From contig CBDFIN010000012.1 in the NCBI GenBank assembly GCA_965248135.1, positions 1,736,001-1,800,000 of the forward strand: DNA of 64,000 nucleotides, written 5' to 3'. The stretch is from SZUA-100 sp965248135 (GTDB lineage Bacteria; Pseudomonadota; Alphaproteobacteria; Rhizobiales; Rhizobiaceae). The position numbers and the translations under genes were made by a program. The notes beneath the pieces were generated by a model. It was not told the origin of the DNA and did no database searches. It saw nothing but the letters and a program-made list of their open reading frames with translations. Position 1 is the stretch's first letter. Each line of letters opens with the position of its first letter. Below, piece by piece: positions 34,021-41,761 of this stretch.

Positions 34021-35298
34021 TCAAATAGCATCACCATCCAGCAATCGGGGCGCTGTGCCAGTGAGGCTCTCGAATACACCGCCTGAGCGGCCTGCCGCCT
34101 GGTTGATAAATCGCTGTTTCAGGCCGGGCATACGCTCGACCACGCCAAGACCCATGTCGCGGGCAAGCCGCAGCACCGGGTTATCGTTGGAGAACAAGCG
34201 GTTTAGCACATCGGTGACGATGCCCATCTGCACAGTGTCATAGCGCCGCCAGCGTTGATAACGCTCAAGCACCGAAAGCGAGCCGATATCAAGCCCGAGC
34301 CTGTCGGCTTCGACAATCGTTTCGGCTAGCGCTGCTGCATCCTTGAAACCGAGATTTAACCCTTGCCCCGATATCGGGTGAATGCCGTGCGCCGCATCAC
34401 CGGCTAATGCAAACCGGTCTTTTATGAAAGCGCGCGAAAGCGTCAAACCAAGCGGAAATGCCGTGCGCTTCCCTTGCACTGAAATCGCGCCCAGTTTGTG
34501 GCCGAAGCGCCGCTCAAGTTCCAGTTCGAATTCCAGATCATCAGCGGCTAATAACCGTTTGGCCTCCCGGCTGGATTCGGTCCACACCAGGGAAGAACGG
34601 TTGCCCCTAAGTGGCAGAATGGCAAACGGCCCGGCGGGCAGGAAGTGTTCTTCGGCAACGCCATTATGCGGTCTTTCATGCGCGACAGTGATGACAATTC
34701 CCATCTGGTCGTAGGGCCAATGGACAGTCTTGATTCCGGCCGCTTCACGCAGTTTCGAGCGCACACCGTCGGCAGCAACCAGCAACCGGGTGTTGAAAGT
34801 CTGGCCCGACCCAAGGAGTACTTCGCTACAAGCGCCCACATTGTTGAATTGATCGACCGTATCGCCATGGATCAATTCAACCCCCAACTCCCGCGCCTTG
34901 CGGCGTAGCGCTATAATCATCGACTTGTTGGGTAACATACGGGCAAACGGTTCGCCTTCTGGCGGCTCTTCTTCACCGGGCTGATGGCCGAAGGTCAAGA
35001 ATACCGGTCGCACCACATCGTTGGTTTTGCTGTCGGTGACAATCATCCGGTTGATGGGCTGGGCATCGGTGGCCAGTTCGGGCCACACACCCAGTTGGTC
35101 AAGCATCCGGCAAGCGGCGGCGGCAATTGCCGATGCGCGGGTCTCAAATTCGATCGCCGTCTCGGGTGCAGCATCGACAATGGCGATATTAATGTGGGGT
35201 GCCGCCGCCTTCACAGCAACGCCGACGCAAAGACCGACATAGCCGCCACCGGCAATCAAACAGTCCAGCATTGGCGTATCCTGGCTCTTTTGGTTCAT
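34021..35298 (-). CDS. UbiH/UbiF/COQ6 family FAD-dependent hydroxylase
   Basis: 425 residues. The N-terminal dinucleotide-binding motif is IAGGGYVGLCVG (about 14-25), the middle contains ADGVRSKLREAAG, and the second FAD motif is RFALAGDAAHGIHPISGQGLN (in two pieces). The family hydroxylates the benzoquinone ring during ubiquinone biosynthesis; which position is modified cannot be assigned from sequence. It is convergent with ftsX (5 bp apart) and divergent from tesB. Confidence 0.94.
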   Translation of the reverse strand: MNQKSQDTPMLDCLIAGGGYVGLCVGVAVKAAAPHINIAIVDAAPETAIEFETRASAIAAAACRMLDQLGVWPELATDAQPINRMIVTDSKTNDVVRPVFLTFGHQPGEEEPPEGEPFARMLPNKSMIIALRRKARELGVELIHGDTVDQFNNVGACSEVLLGSGQTFNTRLLVAADGVRSKLREAAGIKTVHWPYDQMGIVITVAHERPHNGVAEEHFLPAGPFAILPLRGNRSSLVWTESSREAKRLLAADDLEFELELERRFGHKLGAISVQGKRTAFPLGLTLSRAFIKDRFALAGDAAHGIHPISGQGLNLGFKDAAALAETIVEADRLGLDIGSLSVLERYQRWRRYDTVQMGIVTDVLNRLFSNDNPVLRLARDMGLGVVERMPGLKQRFINQAAGRSGGVFESLTGTAPRLLDGDAI

Positions 35299-35442
35299 CA
35301 GATGCCCCTCCTGTTGATCCGCCTCGAAGACGGCTTGATGCGGTATTATATTCGCTTAGCTTTCAATGACCTTGACATTTCTCATGCCGACGGATGGATA
35401 TGATATCAGCTATTATTCGTTGCAACATGGAAACCTGTCCAA

Positions 35443-36327
35443 ATGACGACCGCTGTTAAAGAGTTGCTTGATATTCTTGATCTGGAACCGCTGGAACACA
35501 ACCTTTTTCGTGGCCGCAGCCCGAAAACCGGCTGGCAGCGGGTATTTGGCGGCCAAGTTATTGGCCAGGCTCTGGTTGCCGCCCAGCGCACCGTCGGGCC
35601 AGAACGCCATGTGCATTCCCTGCACGGTTATTTCATGCTCGGCGGCGATCCCAAAGTACCTATCATCTACGAGGTTGACCGCATCCGTGATGGCGGCTCT
35701 TTCACCACGCGACGCGTGGTTGCAATCCAGCACGGACAGGCGATCTTCTCCATGTCCGCCTCATTCCAAAAGGAAGAGGATGGGCTTGACTATCAAGCGG
35801 CAATGCCGGTGCAGCCCGACCCGGAGACCCTGTTCAGCGAAAAGCAACTGAAAGAACAGTTTATGCATCGGGCGCCCGAGCATATGCGCAAATACTGGGA
35901 GCGTGAACGACCGATAGAACTGCGTGCCACGACGCTGGAACATTATATTTCAAACAAGCCGCTTGCGGCCGAACAATATGTGTGGATTCGTGCCACCGCC
36001 GAAATACCCATGAACCGGCCCCTGCAGGCGGCAGTATTGGCCTATGCCTCGGACATGACCCTGCTCGACACATCGTTGTTTCCCCATGGTCGAAAAATTT
36101 TCGATCGCGATATGCAGGTGGCAAGCCTCGATCACTCGATGTGGTTCCACCGGCCAATCGATATCAATCAATGGATATTGTTTGCCCAGGACAGTCCCAG
36201 CTCCTCCGGCGCCCGTGGTCTGACCCGAGGCGGCCTTTATACCGGCGACGGCGTTTTGGTCGCCTCGGTTGCCCAGGAGGGACTGATCCGCGTTCGCGAC
36301 CCGAAAAAAGACACCAACCGGTTTTAG
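35443..36327 (+). CDS. tesB: Acyl-CoA thioesterase II
   Basis: 294 residues, the TesB double hot-dog fold. FGGQVIGQALVAAQRTV and HSLHGYFMLGGDPKVPIIYEVDRIRDGGSF (two parts) form the N-terminal repeat. The C-terminal repeat has LAYASDMTLLDTSL, SLDHSMWFH and GGLYTGDGVLVASVAQEGLIR, with the Asp-Thr-Gln catalytic set expected there. It hydrolyses medium- to long-chain acyl-CoA. In related genomes tesB neighbours the glnK-amtB pair; here amtB follows directly. Confidence 0.96.
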   Translation: MTTAVKELLDILDLEPLEHNLFRGRSPKTGWQRVFGGQVIGQALVAAQRTVGPERHVHSLHGYFMLGGDPKVPIIYEVDRIRDGGSFTTRRVVAIQHGQAIFSMSASFQKEEDGLDYQAAMPVQPDPETLFSEKQLKEQFMHRAPEHMRKYWERERPIELRATTLEHYISNKPLAAEQYVWIRATAEIPMNRPLQAAVLAYASDMTLLDTSLFPHGRKIFDRDMQVASLDHSMWFHRPIDINQWILFAQDSPSSSGARGLTRGGLYTGDGVLVASVAQEGLIRVRDPKKDTNRF

Positions 36328-36454
36328 CCTATTTTATAGGCATAATCTATATAGCGCCCATATTTTCATCTTTTTTGATGCATTGATTTTTCCACAGCTC
36401 CGGGTAGCTTATTTTACTCTATTAATTTCAATGCTTTAGACCACCAACTCAAAT

Positions 36455-36471
36455 CTGGCATGGTTCTTGAT
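36455..36471 (+). promoter_or_regulatory. Sigma-54-like -24/-12 promoter upstream of amtB
   Basis: CTGGCATGGTTCTTGAT matches the RpoN consensus YTGGCACGrNNNTTGCW at all but two positions; the changes are C to T after the -24 GG block and, at -12, GC to GA. It would start transcription near 36482, about 80 bp before the amtB ATG. This would place amtB under nitrogen control (NtrC/RpoN). I see no clear NtrC binding site upstream. Confidence 0.5.
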
Positions 36472-36561
36472 TCACTTCCGGTTGAACGCCGCACCACAGC
36501 GGCTTGACCAAGATACCGTCACCGGCAAAGAAACCATCCTAGAATGACCAAGGAAACTCCC

Positions 36562-37881
36562 ATGACAAACAAATTACAAAGCGCAAGCGCCCTTTTTGGT
36601 GCGGCGGCGCTGACACTGGAGACGGCGTCGCCGGCATTAGCCGAAGACACCATGAACAAGGGCGATACCGCCTTCATGATGTTGTCCACCATTCTTGTCC
36701 TGTTCATGATCCTGCCAGGATTGGCGCTGTTTTACGGCGGCCTGGTGCGTTCCAAGAACATGCTGTCGGTGCTGATGCAGTGCACCATGATAACCGCCAT
36801 CGTCATTATCATCTGGGTGCTGTATGGCTATTCTTTCGCCTTTGGCGGCTCCGACAGCCCGTTCTGGGGCGGAACAGGCAAACTGTTTTTGGCTGGCGTG
36901 ACGATGGATTCGACCGCCGCGACTTTCACCAAAGGCGTGGTCATTCCCGAGTTCGTTTTCATCTGCTTTCAAATGACATTTGCCGCGATTACGCCGGCGC
37001 TGATTGTCGGTGCCTTTGCCGAGCGGGTAAAGTTCTCCGCCGTCGTGGCCTTCGTTGTCTTGTGGGTAACCTTCGTCTATTTCCCCGTCGCCCATATGGT
37101 GTGGGATAGCAACGGCCTGATTTTCGCCATGGGTGCGCTTGATTTCGCCGGTGGCACCGTGGTGCACATCAATGCCGGCGTGGCCGCATTGATCGGCTGT
37201 ATCATGATCGGCAAGCGCATCGGTTTTGGCCGGGATATGATGGCGCCCCATTCGATGACCTTGACGCTGGTCGGTGCCGCCATGTTGTGGGTCGGCTGGT
37301 TCGGCTTTAACGCCGGCTCAAATCTTGAAGCCAATGGCGGCGCAGCGCTGGCGATGATCAACACGTTTACCGCAACCGCAGGGGCAATCGTCGCCTGGTC
37401 GGTGATTGAAACGCTGGTCCGTGGACAAGCTTCCATGCTGGGTGCAGCTTCCGGCATGATCGCCGGGTTGGTGGCGGTCACACCGGCGGCAGGCTCGGTC
37501 GGACCGGTCGGTGCCATTGTTCTGGGCATGATCGCCGCCGCGGGTTGCTATTACTTTGTTGCGGCAATCAAAAACAAATTTGGCTATGATGACAGCCTCG
37601 ACGTCTTTGGTATTCACGGTATTGGCGGCATTATCGGCGCTATTGGCACGGGAATTTTCACCAGCCCCATTCTTGGTGGTACTGGCGGTGCGGATTATTC
37701 GATTGCCGGTCAAACGACGACCCAGTTCATCGCGGTTGCCATTACCGTTATATGGTGCACCATTGGATCGGTTATATTTTTCAAGCTGGTTGACGCCGTC
37801 TTCGGCTTGCGGGTGGAAGAAACCGATGAGCGCCAGGGTCTGGACCTTTCCTCCCACGGTGAGGCGGCCTATCATTCCTGA
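36562..37881 (+). CDS. amtB: Ammonium transporter AmtB
   Basis: 439 residues from ATG 36562, which has AAGGAA upstream; an in-frame ATG at 36544 is less well placed. A signal-peptide-like N-terminus (ALFGAAALTLETASPALAED) precedes 11 membrane segments. Key motifs are PGLALFYGGLVRSKN, FAAITPALIVGAFAERVKFSAVV, DFAGGTVVHINAGVAAL with a pore-lining His, and DDSLDVFGIHGIGGIIGAIG with the second His. The cytoplasmic tail ends ERQGLDLSSHGEAAYHS. AmtB is normally regulated by a GlnK/PII protein; no glnK is beside it here. A terminator follows. Confidence 0.97.
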   Translation: MTNKLQSASALFGAAALTLETASPALAEDTMNKGDTAFMMLSTILVLFMILPGLALFYGGLVRSKNMLSVLMQCTMITAIVIIIWVLYGYSFAFGGSDSPFWGGTGKLFLAGVTMDSTAATFTKGVVIPEFVFICFQMTFAAITPALIVGAFAERVKFSAVVAFVVLWVTFVYFPVAHMVWDSNGLIFAMGALDFAGGTVVHINAGVAALIGCIMIGKRIGFGRDMMAPHSMTLTLVGAAMLWVGWFGFNAGSNLEANGGAALAMINTFTATAGAIVAWSVIETLVRGQASMLGAASGMIAGLVAVTPAAGSVGPVGAIVLGMIAAAGCYYFVAAIKNKFGYDDSLDVFGIHGIGGIIGAIGTGIFTSPILGGTGGADYSIAGQTTTQFIAVAITVIWCTIGSVIFFKLVDAVFGLRVEETDERQGLDLSSHGEAAYHS

Positions 37882-37912
37882 AGGTCCATCGCTCACTAAC
37901 AAAATTTCTGGT

Positions 37913-37944
37913 TGGCCCGGTCATATTCCGGGCCAGCTTTTTCA
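37913..37944. terminator. Intrinsic terminator downstream of amtB
   Basis: The stem TGGCCCGG (37913-37920) pairs with CCGGGCCA (37928-37935) across the loop TCATATT and is followed shortly by TTTTT (interrupted start at 37938). It lies between the convergent amtB and L,D-transpeptidase genes. Confidence 0.85.
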
Positions 37945-38490
37945 TTCCATCTCCACCACCAGGCTTGTGTCAGGGCCGATATGGCTGATCAGCCAGCGCA
38001 GATCGTTGATGGCGAAGGCGACACAGCCCTCGGTTGGTGCATAGTCCTTTTTCGCCACATGAACAAAAATGGCACTCCCTCGACCGCGAATTCTGCTGTA
38101 ATAATTCTGATCGACCACAAGACACCAATCATAGAGATGGTCGTTGCGGTGCATCAACTCATGGGAAGCCGGATAGGGAAGCTGCACAGGGCGATTATAG
38201 TTGCGGTCACCTGGTGCATCGCACCATCCAAGCCTGGTGCCAATCGCCGTCATCGAAAGACCGGTAGGACGCAGCACCTCCCGGTCGGCCCGGTAATAGC
38301 CGGCAACAAACCGAAAATGCCCCACCGGTGTCGCGCCATCGCCTTCTCGTTTGTTACCGGTAATACCACCTCGCCCAATTGCGCACCGCAGCATTCTTTC
38401 TGCGGCGATGGCGATACCACAATTGCCTCTTTGCGGTGAGCGACGGACCCGTATGACGCGAATATATTGACCTCTGTATTGACTGGACAA
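37942..38490 (-). CDS. L,D-transpeptidase family (YkuD) protein
   Basis: 182 residues. The catalytic YkuD pattern is present as SAIFVHVAKKDYAPTEGCVAF, with the His and Cys of the HxxxxxxxxxGC signature (Cys about residue 154). Upstream, GREGDGATPVGHFRF and RLGWCDAPGDRNYNRPVQLPY are also typical of the ErfK/YbiS/YkuD-like subgroup. A TTG start at 38490 has GGGAGA upstream. No signal peptide is visible, unlike envelope-acting L,D-transpeptidases, so the cellular location is unclear. Confidence 0.88.
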   Translation of the reverse strand: MSSQYRGQYIRVIRVRRSPQRGNCGIAIAAERMLRCAIGRGGITGNKREGDGATPVGHFRFVAGYYRADREVLRPTGLSMTAIGTRLGWCDAPGDRNYNRPVQLPYPASHELMHRNDHLYDWCLVVDQNYYSRIRGRGSAIFVHVAKKDYAPTEGCVAFAINDLRWLISHIGPDTSLVVEME

Positions 38491-38646
38491 AGATACTGGT
38501 CTCCCGATGATCCACCAGCTGTAGACATTTCTATGACAAATTCGTGTCTCAACGTGACTTTACATTAGGTTTGGTAGCAATTTAGCACCATAATCACCAG
38601 ACAGGCCAATATTCACATCCGCCACATCCAGAATCAGGAAAGCTTC

Positions 38647-39333
38647 ATGACATCCCGCACTATTCTCCTTGTTGATGATGACGACGACCTGCGCGAAGCG
38701 CTGATTGAACAACTTGACCTTTATGAAGAGTTTGAGCTGCTGCAGGAGGATTGCGCCACCAGGGGCATTCAGGCCGCCCGCTCCAACCATCTGGATCTGT
38801 TGATTATGGATGTGGGCCTGCCCGATATGGACGGGCGCGAGGCGGTGAAAATTCTGCGCAAGGGTGGCTTTAAGGCGCCAATAATCGTGCTGACCGGGCA
38901 CGATACCGATTCAGATACAATCCTGGGGCTCGAAGCGGGCGCCAACGACTATGTGACCAAGCCGTTCAAGTTTGCCGTATTGCTGGCCCGCATCCGCGCT
39001 CAATTGCGCCAGCACGAACAAAGTGAAGACGCCATATTCACCATCGGGCATTACACCTTCCAACCGTCCCAGAAAATTCTGATCGAAGATGAAAATGGTG
39101 GCAAAATTCGCCTGACCGAAAAAGAAACCGCCATTTTGAAGTATCTTTACCGGGCGGAGCAGCAGGTAGTGACCCGAGACGTGTTGCTGGAAGAGGTCTG
39201 GGGCTATAATTCCGGCGTCACAACCCACACGCTCGAAACCCATATCTACCGTCTTCGTCAAAAAATTGAACGCGATCCTTCCAATGCGCAACTGCTTGTG
39301 ACAGAAAGTGGCGGTTACAAGCTGGTTCCATGA
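38647..39333 (+). CDS. OmpR-family response regulator (CenR/OtpR-like)
   Basis: 228 residues. The receiver domain has the acidic pair D10/D11, the phospho-acceptor D55 in LLIMDVGLPDMDG, and the Lys in VTKPFKF. A winged-helix effector (LTEKETAILKYLYRA, VWGYNSGVTTHTLETHIYRLRQKI) follows. AGGAA precedes the ATG. No histidine kinase is adjacent. The location beside a cNMP-binding protein and xthA-lolA-ftsK matches the regulator named OtpR or CenR in Brucella and other Rhizobiales; that name is from memory of the literature and not checked. Confidence 0.9.
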   Translation: MTSRTILLVDDDDDLREALIEQLDLYEEFELLQEDCATRGIQAARSNHLDLLIMDVGLPDMDGREAVKILRKGGFKAPIIVLTGHDTDSDTILGLEAGANDYVTKPFKFAVLLARIRAQLRQHEQSEDAIFTIGHYTFQPSQKILIEDENGGKIRLTEKETAILKYLYRAEQQVVTRDVLLEEVWGYNSGVTTHTLETHIYRLRQKIERDPSNAQLLVTESGGYKLVP

Positions 39334-39382
39334 TTCTATCCTCAACCGGCATAATGTTAAAAAACCGGTTGCGGACGTTTTT

Positions 39383-39850
39383 ATGAGCCTGGATCTGGAT
39401 ATTACGCTTCTATCGCGAGTTCCCCTTTTCGAGGGTTTTGAAAAGGGGCATTTGCGCCTGTTGGCATTTGGCGCCGACCGACAGTTTTATAAGCCAAATA
39501 AGGTGATATTTCGCAAAGGCGCCTATGCCGATGGTGGCATTGTCATTGTCAGCGGCACTATTGCGCTGCTGGATGGCAATTTCAAGGAGGCCGCAGAATT
39601 GGAGCGCTTTGGTCCGGCAAGCCTGATCGGTGAACTGGCGATGATTACCGAAGGCAAAAGACCAGTAATGGCAAGGGCAGAAGACCAGGTTGAAGTCATC
39701 AAGATCAGCCGGCTCCTGTTTCGCCGCATGTTGGAAGAGTTTCCTCATCTTGCCACACTCCTGCACCAAAGAATTACCACCTCCGTGCGGGATTTCGTCG
39801 CCAGACTTGAGCATGTCCAACACGCTCTCGACCGGGTTGATACAGCATGA
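39383..39850 (+). CDS. Cyclic nucleotide-binding domain protein (Crp-like fold without HTH)
   Basis: 155 residues from ATG 39383 (MSLDLDITLLSRVPLFEGFEK), which is a family-like start; an earlier frame overlaps the regulator gene. It is a single cNMP-binding beta-roll with FRKGAYADGGIVIVSGTIALL and the phosphate-binding region LIGELAMITEGKRPVMARA. No DNA-binding domain follows, and the C-terminal helix is ITTSVRDFVARLEHVQ. Such proteins act as regulatory subunits; adjacency to the response regulator suggests a shared pathway, which is inference. Confidence 0.88.
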   Translation: MSLDLDITLLSRVPLFEGFEKGHLRLLAFGADRQFYKPNKVIFRKGAYADGGIVIVSGTIALLDGNFKEAAELERFGPASLIGELAMITEGKRPVMARAEDQVEVIKISRLLFRRMLEEFPHLATLLHQRITTSVRDFVARLEHVQHALDRVDTA

Positions 39851-39899
39851 TTACTTTAAAGTGATCATGGCTCATCAGCAACGATCGAAGCCCGATGTA

Positions 39900-39978
39900 C
39901 AAATTGATGAAATCAATTTGCGGGCGGAACCGGCCGGCGCCTTTGCGCCGCCCCGGTGGAAGCCCGGGCAGAGCCCGC
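39900..39978. repeat. Cluster of palindromes incl. CGGCGC-N4-GCGCCG (site 3)
   Basis: A perfect 9-bp hairpin CAAATTGAT-gaa-ATCAATTTG (39900-39920) is followed by GC-rich palindromes: CGGCGC-CTTT-GCGCCG (39935-39950) inside an outer GCGGGC/GCCCGC pair (39920-39925 and 39973-39978). The region lies between two convergent genes and could end both transcripts; no T-run is present. Confidence 0.65.
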
Positions 39979-40040
39979 CGTTAGCGAAAAGAGCCCTGAT
40001 CGAATCATTTTGAAGGTGTCCAGCTATAGTTGATCAGAGC

Positions 40041-40844
40041 CTATTCGAAATCGAACGTTGCAATAACGGGCACATGGTCGGACGGTCTTTCCCAACCGCG
40101 CGCCTCGCGCACGACCTCCAGATGCTCAAGTCCGTCAACCAGTTCCGGTGATGACCAGATATGGTCGAGCCGCCGCCCCTTGTCGGCTGCATCCCAGTCT
40201 CGTGCCCGATAGCTCCACCAGGTAAAGAGCTTTTCGTGAGGCGGGATATGATGGCGCACAAGATCGGCCCAGCCGCCAGCCTGCATGACGGCGTTCAGCC
40301 CGTCTGTTTCCACCGGCGTGTGACTGACAACTTTCAATAGCTGCTTGTGCGACCACACATCTGTCTCCAGCGGCGCTATATTGAGATCACCAACCAGGAT
40401 CGACGGCACATTATCGCGTGTTGCCGGCAGGGCCTTCATTTCCTCAACAAAATTGAGCTTGTGGGCAAATTTCGGATTGGTCTCAACATTGGCCTCATCA
40501 CCTCCGGCCGGCACATAGAAATTATGGACCCGCAACGGCCCACCGGTCGCCTCAACCAAACATTCCACATGGCGGGTATCGCCCGTCTGGCAGTAATCGG
40601 TGGAACTGATTTCTTCAAGTGGCAGACGCGACAGGGTGGCGACCCCATGATATCCCTTCTGGCCGTGGATAGCCTGAAATTCATAGCCAAGATCATCAAA
40701 TGCCCTGGATGGAAACTGGTCGTTAGGGCATTTGGTTTCCTGCAGGCACAGAATATCCGGTCGGTGGTTTTTCAAAAACTCCTCGACCAGCGATAGGCGC
40801 AAACGCACCGAGTTGATGTTCCATGTGGCAATCTTGAAGGGCAT
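40041..40844 (-). CDS. xthA: Exodeoxyribonuclease III
   Basis: 267 residues from ATG 40844, preceded by AGGT; the longer frame is not supported. The AP-endonuclease/exonuclease fold is visible: ATWNINSVR, LCLQETKC with the Mg-binding Glu, GYHGVATLSR, SILVGDLNIAP, and the terminal RRLDHIW and SDHVPVIATF with the catalytic His. It cleaves abasic sites and 3' blocking groups in DNA repair. It lies next to lolA and ftsK on the same strand. Confidence 0.97.
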   Translation of the reverse strand: MPFKIATWNINSVRLRLSLVEEFLKNHRPDILCLQETKCPNDQFPSRAFDDLGYEFQAIHGQKGYHGVATLSRLPLEEISSTDYCQTGDTRHVECLVEATGGPLRVHNFYVPAGGDEANVETNPKFAHKLNFVEEMKALPATRDNVPSILVGDLNIAPLETDVWSHKQLLKVVSHTPVETDGLNAVMQAGGWADLVRHHIPPHEKLFTWWSYRARDWDAADKGRRLDHIWSSPELVDGLEHLEVVREARGWERPSDHVPVIATFDFE

Positions 40845-40988
40845 GCGGACCTGTTCCAATTTGAACAAAGAACGCAGTCTGGATTGCCGGTTTCACGGAT
40901 ACAAGACCTGTGAGCCGGTTTTTTCAGAATTCAGCCAAAATTGTTCGCCATGACACACCGTGAAGTTGTGGTCGAGGTTTGTTGAGCA

Positions 40989-41666
40989 TCAGCGGTCGTA
41001 TTTCGACTCCTGCGCCGCCTTGATCTTGTGATAGTCGATCTTAAACAGCCGGTTCGACAGCTTGACGTTTTTTTTCACGTTGAAAATCATCACCGAAGTG
41101 TCTTTGCCCTGATTGTCGGTGATGGTCCACTGACGCAGTTCAAAATTTGTTGGATCGAACATCAGGGTGATTTTCGAATCGCCAAAAAGCGATCGGTTGC
41201 CCAAAACCACGGTAGTGATATCAGGCTCGGTTTTGACGCTCTTAATCGATTTGTCACCGACATTGATCTTGTTGGCCAGCAGCATTTTCAGGGGCGTTTT
41301 GCGGAGCGGAATAAAGTCCCAGGTCTTCAGCTTCTTGTTGTTGACCGCGACGGTTTTACCGTCGGCAAACACGCTGATGGCCGATGGTTTATCATAGTCA
41401 AATCTAATTCGCCCCGGCCGCTTGAGATAGAATTTTCCACCGGTTTGTTGCCCGCGCGGACCGAACTGGATGAATTCGCCTTTGAGGCTCGGAACTCCGG
41501 AAAAATGCTTGCTGATCGCCTTAACGGTTTTGGCGTTATGGCTCTTGGCGGCTAACGCCGGAGGCGCCGCCAAAATGCCACACAACAGCCCGCCCAACAC
41601 GAGGCCGCGCCGAATTCCAGTGGCAAAAAGACCTGTCTGAATATTTGTTGCCGCCTGCCGCCGCAT
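40989..41666 (-). CDS. lolA: Outer-membrane lipoprotein carrier protein LolA
   Basis: 225 residues. A signal peptide is visible (a basic N-terminus with VLGGLLCGILAAPPALA, cleavage near AKSH). The mature part has FIQFGPRGQQTGGKFYLKRPGRIRFDY, IPLRKTPLKMLLANK and TTVVLGNRSLFGDSKITLMFDP, matching the LolA/LppC convex barrel. LolA takes lipoproteins from LolCDE across the periplasm to the outer membrane. It lies downstream of ftsK, as in Rhizobiales. Confidence 0.93.
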   Translation of the reverse strand: MRRQAATNIQTGLFATGIRRGLVLGGLLCGILAAPPALAAKSHNAKTVKAISKHFSGVPSLKGEFIQFGPRGQQTGGKFYLKRPGRIRFDYDKPSAISVFADGKTVAVNNKKLKTWDFIPLRKTPLKMLLANKINVGDKSIKSVKTEPDITTVVLGNRSLFGDSKITLMFDPTNFELRQWTITDNQGKDTSVMIFNVKKNVKLSNRLFKIDYHKIKAAQESKYDR

Positions 41667-41761
41667 GGTTCACCTGTTTGTTCGTTTCAAAGGTTTCGGG
41701 ACCACACTTAACCTAAAAATCCCACTGCGATGTTGATCGCCAATCATGGCGGATCAATGGT

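Noticed and set aside
36328..36561. Possible PII (glnK) gene or remnant between tesB and amtB
   Set aside because: No PII motif or open frame of suitable length is present in 234 bp.
36637..37251. 204-codon antisense frame within amtB
   Set aside because: Rich in His and Gln because it mirrors amtB codons; amtB itself is unambiguous.
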